The notes under the pieces are model-generated. The model was not told where the DNA came from, did not search any database, and saw only the letters and a program-made list of their open reading frames with translations. A DNA stretch of 9,718 bases from Fidelibacterota bacterium. Its GTDB lineage: Bacteria; Fidelibacterota; BS150m-G59. Shown here piece after piece: positions 1-6,000 of the stretch (position 1 is the stretch's first letter; each line of letters opens with the position of its first letter). Location of the stretch: contig JADHUZ010000026.1 in assembly GCA_016784265.1 (NCBI GenBank), positions 1 to 9,718 on the forward strand, in the 5' to 3' direction. A program made the position numbers and the translations under genes.

Positions 1-93
1 GTCGTGAATTTTGCGCTTGATTTGACACAAATCACAGATTGTTTATATGGAGGCGTGAATATTGCTCGTGAGGATACAACGAGTCGTTTATGA
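1..93 (+). CDS. Possible 3' end of an upstream coding region (partial)
   Basis: Frame 1 is open from the first base to a TGA at 91-93 and would encode the last 30 residues of a protein ending in ...GGVNIAREDTTSRL. The other two forward frames hit stops within the first 20 bases. No family can be recognised from so short a tail. Support comes mainly from the intrinsic terminator about 55 bases after the stop, which would close an upstream transcription unit. Thirty open codons can occur by chance, and the same stretch also shows nested inverted repeats that could mean a non-coding RNA instead, so this call is weak. Confidence 0.35.
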   Translation, partial: VVNFALDLTQITDCLYGGVNIAREDTTSRL

Positions 94-147
94 TTCACCG
101 TAGTCTGTTTTCTCCAAATCGCCCGAAGATTAGGGACTCGGGATTGG

Positions 148-180
148 AAATAGAGCCGGGTTTTACTCGGCTCTATTTTT
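148..180 (+). terminator. Intrinsic terminator of the upstream unit
   Basis: TAGAGCCG (151-158) pairs perfectly with CGGCTCTA (168-175) around a 9-base loop. Flanking AAA (148-150) can extend the stem onto the first bases of a T-run (176-180, then CTTT). This is a classic Rho-independent terminator reading in the + direction. It ends whatever transcript enters from the left and separates it from the MORN_2 gene that starts at 230. Confidence 0.85.
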
Positions 181-229
181 CTTTAAAAATAATCACAAAA
201 AAATTGAAAAAAATCAATAAGTTTCGGTA

Positions 230-1246
230 GTGGTTTCTCAATTAAAATACAAAGAATACGTCGCTGAAACTCATCAAAGCGGTAACGCTCGTGTTGTTGA
301 CCGGATGGAATACGACAACGGCGAATGGGTCGTTGAAGAGCGGAAAGTGCTTGATGAACTCGGGAATATCGCCAAATTGGTGCGTCCGCTCGAGAGTTGG
401 CATATTTCGTATCAGTATTACGGAAATAATAACTTGAAAAAAATGACCGAATACAAATATGGTATTCCAAATGGAAAAATCGTCGAGTGGTATCCCGACG
501 AAACCAAACGATTGGAATCAGCATACAGAGATGGAAATTATCACGGCGAGCAGACATTGTGGTATCCATCGGGACAAATTTGGTATGTCAGGCATTTTCG
601 GAACGGTTTGCGGCATGGCGTGGAAAAACGCTGGTATCCCGACGGCGTTTTGGCATTCGAAAGAAAATTTCGAAACGATAAATTGGATGGATTTGAGAAA
701 TTTTACTATTCGGATAGTGCATCATGGTCGGAAGGGGAATATCGCGACGGAATCAAAGTTGGGCTGTGGTCAGAATGGACTCGGAAAGGATTGCTCAGGC
801 AATGGTTTCCAACAAAGAAAAAAAGTTCTACAGAATCAAATATTTCGCAAAAACAGATTGTTGAGGAAAAACATCCGAATGGAAAATTAAAATTTCATCA
901 AGAATTTTTAGATGAAAGACCGAACGGCACGTGGATTACTTGGTATTCCGACGGACAGCAAAAAGAACAAATTGAATACAAACAAGGTTTGCGGCACGGA
1001 CTTTCGCAAAAATGGTATGAAAACGGCAGAATTGATAACAAAACTCATTACCGCAACGGATTGAAAGACGGTGTGGAAAAAATTTATTATCCAAATGGTG
1101 GGCTTGCTGTAGAAAAAGACTACAAAGCCGGCATCGAAGAAGGTTTAGAATCCACCTGGCTTGAAGGCGGGAAAAAATGGTACACTGCCGAATATCGATC
1201 TGGGAAAATAATTTGGGTAAAATGGTTCGAGGAAAAACCGAATTAA
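230..1246 (+). CDS. MORN_2 / YwqK-type tandem-repeat protein
   Basis: This 338-residue protein has no signal peptide or membrane segment, so it is probably cytoplasmic. Its body is built from tandem 24-residue units with the pattern G-x-x-x-x-W/Y-Y-x-x-G-x(8)-Y/F-R-x-G, the signature of MORN_2 (PF07661) repeats found in proteins annotated 'antitoxin component YwqK'. Regular units begin at about residues 82, 106, 130 and 154. A degenerate one begins near 178, then comes a Lys/Ser-rich break at about 195-208 and a partial unit near 210. Further regular units begin at 233, 257, 281 and 305. Residues 1-81 are non-repetitive. The family's role is poorly defined; the repeats form beta-hairpin arrays probably used for binding, and the antitoxin label is not evidence of a toxin partner, none being visible here. 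The start is GTG at 230, the only usual start after an in-frame TAA at 218-220; the first in-frame ATG is at 305. No good Shine-Dalgarno precedes 230. The gene converges on the aldehyde dehydrogenase, with three bases between the stops. Confidence 0.85.
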   Translation: MVSQLKYKEYVAETHQSGNARVVDRMEYDNGEWVVEERKVLDELGNIAKLVRPLESWHISYQYYGNNNLKKMTEYKYGIPNGKIVEWYPDETKRLESAYRDGNYHGEQTLWYPSGQIWYVRHFRNGLRHGVEKRWYPDGVLAFERKFRNDKLDGFEKFYYSDSASWSEGEYRDGIKVGLWSEWTRKGLLRQWFPTKKKSSTESNISQKQIVEEKHPNGKLKFHQEFLDERPNGTWITWYSDGQQKEQIEYKQGLRHGLSQKWYENGRIDNKTHYRNGLKDGVEKIYYPNGGLAVEKDYKAGIEEGLESTWLEGGKKWYTAEYRSGKIIWVKWFEEKPN

Positions 1247-1279
1247 TTCTTACCCATACCAGAATCGGATAATTTTTTT
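1238..1279. terminator. Possible bidirectional terminator between convergent genes
   Basis: ATTCT (1246-1250) pairs with AGAAT (1261-1265) around a 10-base loop, and CCG (1238-1240) can pair with CGG (1266-1268) across a five-base bulge. On the + strand the hairpin is followed shortly by seven T (1273-1279). On the - strand it is followed directly by five T (A-run 1233-1237). The element overlaps both stop codons (TAA at 1244-1246 and at 1250-1252 on the other strand). The stem is short and AT-rich, so its efficiency is uncertain. Confidence 0.45.
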
Positions 1280-2731
1280 CATCGTGCCGTGAAATTTTTC
1301 TGATAGGTCATACCACCAAAATTCTTTCCCCAAAGTGATTCGATTCTCAACAATAGAAACCTGCTGACTGAACGCTTTCAGTCCTTCTAATCCATGAACT
1401 CGCCCAATTCCGGAATCTTTCATTCCTCCGAAAGGCAGTTCGGCAAGCGCGTAGCCGATTAGCGCATCGTTGATGCAAATCATCCCCGCTTGAATCTTGC
1501 TTGCAATTTTTCTTCCGCGTCGCTTGTTTTTGGTGAAGATATTTGCCGCAAGCCCATATTGACTTTGATTCGTCCGTTCAATTGCTTCTTTTTCATCTTC
1601 CACCTTGTGGATAGAAATTACCGGACCGAAAGTTTCATCGGAGCAAATTTCCAAATCCTCCGGCGGATCAAATACCAAAGTTGGTGGGATGAAGCGTGTT
1701 GCATCTTCCAATTGCGGAATCGAATAAATCGCGCATCCTTTTGATTCTGCTTCTTGGATTTGCGCTTTCACTTTTGCCAAACCTGATTTCATCGTCATTG
1801 CGCCGACGCGGTTTTCCGGATTTGGTCCGCAGGTGAGATTTGCCATTTCTTTTTTCAATAATTCCACAAATCGCTCAAACACAGATTCACAAACATAAAC
1901 CCGTTCGATTGAAATGCAAGTTTGTCCAGCATTGGAAAATCCGCCCCAGATGCAGGCTTTTGCCGCCCGTTTGAGATTTGCATCTTCCAAAACAATCATC
2001 GCATCTTTTCCGCCCAATTCGAGAATGCACGGTTTGAGCCGTTCGCCGCAAGATTGCGCTATGATTTTCCCGATGGCTGTGCTTCCTGTGAAACAGATTA
2101 TGTCCGCATATTTGCTTTCCACGATTGCCTTTCCTGTTTCTGCGGCACCGGGAAGAATTTGGAAAATATCCGGATTATCCGCAATTGAATCAAATATCTT
2201 TTTCAGCAAAATTGAAGTTAACGGAGTCTGTTCGCTTGGTTTCAGCACAACCGTGTTTCCCGCAAGCAATGCTTCGGCGACTGGTGAAATTGTCAAAATT
2301 AGCGGATAATTCCACGGCGAGATAATCCCAGCCACACCAAACGGGCGATGTTCGACCTTGCCGCGTTTGTGGAGATAAATGCCAGGACTTCGTTTTTCCG
2401 ATGCTAATGCTTTTTTTGCGTGTTTGGATTGATTTTTCATCAAATCGGCACTAATCATGACTTCGAGCATGGCTTCGAATTGTTTTTTGCCAGTTTCTGA
2501 GCAGATTGTTTGAATGAAGTCATCCATCCGATTTACTATGGCTTTCCTGAAACGATTCATCAAAGTTTTCCGTTGTGAAATCGTGGATAAGTTAAAAGAT
2601 TTTGCCGCAGATTTTGATTTAAGGAAAGTTTCTTCAATCTGCTTGCTTGTAGAAATCGGAACATTTTCCAGATGTTTACCTGTTGCGGGATTGTAGCATT
2701 TCATTTCCTGATTGGTGATGATTGCGCTCAT
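1250..2731 (-). CDS. Aldehyde dehydrogenase (NAD(P)+-dependent, ALDH superfamily)
   Basis: This 493-residue enzyme should oxidise an aldehyde to the carboxylate with NAD+ or NADP+ in the cytoplasm. All core ALDH motifs are visible, numbered from the start chosen here. They are PWNYP with the oxyanion-stabilising Asn141, the cofactor-binding Lys164 in VVLKPSEQTP, FTGST at 214-218, LELGGKD with the general base Glu238, NAGQTC with the nucleophile Cys272, ETFGPV with Glu366 and Phe368, and PFGGMKDSGIGR near the C terminus. Length is normal for the family. The substrate cannot be read from sequence; the AGQTCISIERVYV region recalls succinate-semialdehyde and broad-range aldehyde dehydrogenases, which is a guess. 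The aromatic and basic tail (FWWYDLSEKFHGTMKKIIRFWYG, in parts) could sit against a membrane. The start at 2731 has AGAGGAA five bases upstream. An in-frame ATG 24 codons earlier (2803) lacks such a site and would add a poorly conserved-looking leader, so it was rejected. Confidence 0.93.
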   Translation of the reverse strand: MSAIITNQEMKCYNPATGKHLENVPISTSKQIEETFLKSKSAAKSFNLSTISQRKTLMNRFRKAIVNRMDDFIQTICSETGKKQFEAMLEVMISADLMKNQSKHAKKALASEKRSPGIYLHKRGKVEHRPFGVAGIISPWNYPLILTISPVAEALLAGNTVVLKPSEQTPLTSILLKKIFDSIADNPDIFQILPGAAETGKAIVESKYADIICFTGSTAIGKIIAQSCGERLKPCILELGGKDAMIVLEDANLKRAAKACIWGGFSNAGQTCISIERVYVCESVFERFVELLKKEMANLTCGPNPENRVGAMTMKSGLAKVKAQIQEAESKGCAIYSIPQLEDATRFIPPTLVFDPPEDLEICSDETFGPVISIHKVEDEKEAIERTNQSQYGLAANIFTKNKRRGRKIASKIQAGMICINDALIGYALAELPFGGMKDSGIGRVHGLEGLKAFSQQVSIVENRITLGKEFWWYDLSEKFHGTMKKIIRFWYG

Positions 2732-2736
2732 TTTTG

Positions 2737-2743
2737 TTCCTCT
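2737..2743 (-). promoter_or_regulatory. Ribosome binding site fixing the ALDH start
   Basis: On the minus strand AGAGGAA lies five bases before the ATG at 2731-2729. It supports the 493-residue form over the upstream ATG at 2803. Confidence 0.8.
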
Positions 2744-2931
2744 TTGCCCATAATGATTAGATATGACAGCGGATAATTTACTGGTTTCTTTCCATACAAA
2801 CATCAGAAAAAGGTTGAAAGACGAGTGGGAGCGGCGAACAAAAACGTTTTAATCACAGCCTTTTTCGCGCTTTTTTGTCTTGTATTTCGTAATTGAATTC
2901 AACTTTTATCGTTTGACGCTCGCCACTCATT

Positions 2932-2964
2932 TTGTGACTTATCGCACCCATCACAATTTTGTGA
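2932..2964. repeat. Alternating TTGTGA / TCACAA half-sites
   Basis: TTGTGA (2932-2937), TCACAA (2951-2956) and TTGTGA (2959-2964) are three exact copies of one hexamer in alternating orientation. The last two form TCACAATTTTGTGA, a 6-bp inverted repeat around two bases. The hexamers resemble half-sites of the CRP/FNR family (TGTGA), but the spacings (13 and 2) are not the usual 6. The cluster ends 11 bases before the -35-like TTGACT, where an activator or repressor could act. Confidence 0.45.
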
Positions 2965-2975
2965 AAAAAAAAGTC

Positions 2976-3003
2976 TTGACTAAATGAAAAACTTTATTAA
3001 ATT
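2976..3003 (+). promoter_or_regulatory. Candidate sigma70-type promoter of the giant secreted protein gene
   Basis: TTGACT (2976-2981) matches five of six bases of the -35 consensus. TAAATT (2998-3003), 16 bases downstream, matches four of six of the -10. Transcription would begin near 3010 and give a leader of about 75 bases containing the two short palindromes. A competing candidate is the TAnnTTTG element at 3053-3060. Confidence 0.4.
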
Positions 3004-3011
3004 TAGGCACA

Positions 3012-3038
3012 GGTTTGTACAAGCCAAAGGGAATTCCC
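3012..3038. repeat. Two adjacent palindromes in the leader of the giant gene
   Basis: GGTTTGTACAAGCC (3012-3025) is palindromic except for one T/G position on each side, and GGGAATTCCC (3029-3038) is a perfect 10-bp palindrome. An outer pair, TTTAGG (3002-3007) and CCTAAA (3037-3042), brackets both. They could be operator sites or hairpins in the 5' leader. No regulator can be named. Confidence 0.4.
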
Positions 3039-3052
3039 TAAAGAGTTAGGGT

Positions 3053-3060
3053 TATATTTG
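3053..3060 (+). promoter_or_regulatory. TAnnTTTG element (Bacteroidota-type -7 box) before the giant gene
   Basis: TATATTTG matches the Bacteroidota -7 consensus TAnnTTTG. It would start transcription near 3065, giving a short leader that still includes the ribosome binding site at 3074-3079. No TTTG -33 box is found at the expected distance, so this remains a candidate only. Confidence 0.35.
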
Positions 3061-3073
3061 TTTAACTAAAAAC

Positions 3074-3079
3074 AAGGAG
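3074..3079 (+). promoter_or_regulatory. Strong ribosome binding site of the giant gene
   Basis: AAGGAG ends five bases before the ATG at 3085. It is the best Shine-Dalgarno sequence in the window, fitting a highly translated secreted protein, and it fixes the start directly before a clear signal peptide. Confidence 0.85.
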
Positions 3080-3084
3080 AGAAA

Positions 3085-6000
3085 ATGAAATACTTAACGA
3101 AAATACTCGCACTTACATTGCTCGTTAGTCTTTCTGTTGTCTGGGCGAAAGGTAATCCAGCAATCACGAAAGCTTATGATGCAGTGCCAGTCGAGGATGT
3201 TCTAAACATGAGAGATGTTGTTACTTATACATTTCCGGCAGGTTGTTCTGATAACAACGCTGGAAACGATGCAGCAGCACAGATCTCAATGGCAGTTGCC
3301 GATGAAGGTATTGTTACTTCGATGGTTTTGACTGGCTTTTATACAGTCAGCGAAAACTATTCGAATGAAATGATTCTTTATTTTGGTAGCGATTTGGGCG
3401 GATTGCTCGGATTTTATATCGGTTCGGATCCTTCATGGGATGCTTATGAAGCATCGTTTGATTTATCTGCATATTATGCAGGTTGGATGCTTGCGGATAA
3501 CTGGTATGTTGTAATCCAAGATTCTTACGATAATGGCGGTGGCATGGGCTGTGATTTTTCGATGGCAGTAGATGCTGCTGCAATCGTTCCTGGTTGCACC
3601 GATCCATCTGCGGCGAACTATAATCCAGATGCAAATGTGGATGATGGTTCGTGTGAATATGATGAATGTTTGGATACAGAAGTTTTCGCAAATTACTATG
3701 AAGGTTCATGGGCTTCTGAAAATTCATTCGAAATCACGACTGCTGCAGGCGAGATATTAGTTTCAGGTGCTGGCGGTGGCGGTAATTTGTCTTTCACGCT
3801 TTGCCTTACTGATGGAATCTACTATGCAAATTTGTATGATTCTTATGGTGACGGCTGGAATGGTGGATTGCTGACAGTTGCTTTCGCTGGCGATACGCTT
3901 TCTTACACGATTGAAGATGGTAGCGAAGCTGTCTTCACTTTTACAGTTGGTACAACGGAAGATATTCTTGGTTGTACGGATCCGGATGCGACGAACTACA
4001 ATCCGGATGCAACTGTGGATGATGGTTCTTGTATCTATCCGGAATGCTGGTTCGAAGAAGATTTGAACGAGCCGAATGATACAACAACTACTGCAACAGC
4101 AATTCTTGCTGGCGAATCAATCGCTGGATGGATTTGTCCGGCAACAGATTTGGATTATTTCGTATTTGAGCACACCAGTGCTGACGAACTGCCAATCTTT
4201 GAATTGACACCTGCTACAATGGGTGAATATGCTGCAGATACATACATCATGATTCTTGATGCAGCTGGTGAAGTCATCGCTTATGACGAAGACGCTGGCG
4301 AAGGCTACATGAGTATGGTTTCGTTCATGGATGGTCTTGCACTTGGAACATATTACATGGTTGTAGATAATTCACCAACTTATGCTCCGGATGATATCAT
4401 GGACTATTATGCAACGGTTTATTATTATGTCCCGCCGCCATGCGAAGAGGACGCATTTGAAGATGACGACACAAAAGACTTCGCATTTGACCATGGTGCT
4501 GACGGCACTTTCACTTATGCACTTTGCTCATCAGATAACTTTGGTGGTGGCATTATGCAGCCGAGTGGCGTAGAAGCGATTGACTGGTCTGTTGTTACAC
4601 TTCCTGCATTTACAGGATTGACAGCGTCAACTCATGGTTTAGGCGATGAAGGCAATGATATTGACTTGTTCTTGGAAGACTATGCTGGTGACGGTATCTG
4701 TGCTTGGGGTGGTGGCGATGATCTCGCTGGTTCGGGTAATTTGGACTGCGAAGAAGCATTCGTTTATCATAACCTGACTGATGCCGCGGTAACCGTTTAT
4801 GTCGGTGCTATCTATTATGGTGGTGAAGATCCAATTGCTTATGAATTGACATTAGCAACTGCACTGCTGGATTGTATTGATTCACCGCAGAATGTTACAG
4901 CAACCGGTTCTTGCGAGCAAATTGCTTTGGATTGGGATGCTCCGCTGGTCGGAAAAAGCATTTCAAATCAGCCGATTGATATTGCTCCGGCAAAAGGCTC
5001 GATCGTTAATCAAATTGACGAGCGTCCTACAATTGACGGTGCGAAATATTATGAACGCTTGCAAGCATCTATCACTGTTGATAAACCGTTTGTAAAACAT
5101 ACGGATATGAACAGCAGAAATGCGTATATCTTGACAGTTGGCGGTGGCTCTTGGGATGGTGAAATCTCTTGGGATATTCTTGCTGTCGATAGCACATTAC
5201 TGTATTCAGGTGCTGCAGGTACATTTGATGTTGAATTGGACTTCGGCGATTATATCTTCGAAGGATATGATTCTTATGGTGACGGTTGGAACGGCGGAAC
5301 TGCTGAACTCTCCGATGCCGGTGGACAAGTCTATTTCAGCTTTGGTCTTACAAGCGGTGGTTATTTTGCTGAGAATTTCCAACTCGTAGATGCTGTCTAT
5401 GGTTGTATGGATCCGGATGCGGTCAATTACAATCCGGATGCGACAGTTGATGATGGTTCTTGCTACTATGATGGCGACGACTGTTCAGTAGCGATTGATG
5501 TTGTCCTCGGCGAAAATTCCGCAGATGGTAATGACGAATGGTTTACTTATACAGCGTTAGCAGAATGCTATCTCGAAGTTTCTTCACAGAATGAAACTGG
5601 CGATGCAGCTTGGGATACGAATCTCTATCTCGTTGCTGATGATTGTGAAACGGTACTCGCAAGCAATGATGACTGTTGCGGTTATTACGGTCCATCTACG
5701 GCTGGTTTGGTCGTAGCTGCAGGTGATGTTGTGCTAATATTCTGGGATGATGTATGGGGCCCAGGTCCGTTCACATTCACGGTTACAGAAGGTCCAGCGT
5801 GTCAAGATGATGAACTTGAAGAAAATGACTGGATTGATGCACCAACATTGGCAACATTGCCATATGCCGCAGATTTGATGCTTTGCGCAGGTGATCAAGA
5901 TTGGTTTGCCGTTACGGTTGAGCCTTTCAGTATCCTCTCTGCTACATTAGTTGATTATGATGGCACGGCATTGATGGATCTTGGAATTTACTGTCCGGAT

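Larger units (their letters stand above)
2732..3084. other. Divergent intergenic region with inverted repeats
   Basis: This 353-base stretch lies between the starts of the aldehyde dehydrogenase (-) and the giant secreted protein (+), so both promoters should be in it. From left to right it holds the ALDH ribosome binding site; a 17/18-base imperfect inverted repeat (2823-2839 and 2911-2928); three copies of TTGTGA in alternating orientation (2932-2964); a sigma70-like -35 (2976-2981); two short palindromes (3012-3025 and 3029-3038); a TAnnTTTG element (3053-3060); and the giant gene's ribosome binding site (3074-3079). I see no convincing coding sequence and could not pick an ALDH promoter with confidence. 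Confidence 0.7.

Noticed and set aside
1..180. tmRNA, because the start reads ...NFAL... like a proteolysis tag and a terminator follows
   Set aside because: The frame does not end in Ala-Ala-stop after NFAL, and no tRNA-like 3' end with GGTTCGA and CCA is present.
459..890. Alternative-frame open reading stretch within the MORN_2 gene
   Set aside because: The periodic W/Y-Y-x-x-G pattern is kept only in the main frame; this one is a by-product of the repeats.
230..1246. Antitoxin of a toxin-antitoxin pair, as the YwqK label suggests
   Set aside because: No small toxin gene is adjacent. The neighbours are a terminator and a convergent metabolic gene, and the family label is historical.
1914..2309. 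Forward open frame inside the aldehyde dehydrogenase
   Set aside because: It lies opposite strictly conserved ALDH motifs and has no recognisable domain or ribosome site.
2732..2803. Upstream in-frame ATG extending the aldehyde dehydrogenase by 24 residues
   Set aside because: The internal ATG at 2731 has a good AGAGGAA site five bases upstream and gives a normal N terminus; the extension has neither.
3347..3727. Long antisense open frame inside the giant gene
   Set aside because: Its translation is rich in His, Asn and Gln with no domain pattern, as expected from reading the complement of Asp- and Tyr-rich codons. The sense frame has clear domains throughout. The same applies to 6332-6553 and 6535-6867.
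3592..5463. The three similar 63-base units as a CRISPR-like or mobile repeat
   Set aside because: They are in-frame protein linkers at irregular distances, with substitutions mostly at synonymous positions, inside one coding region.
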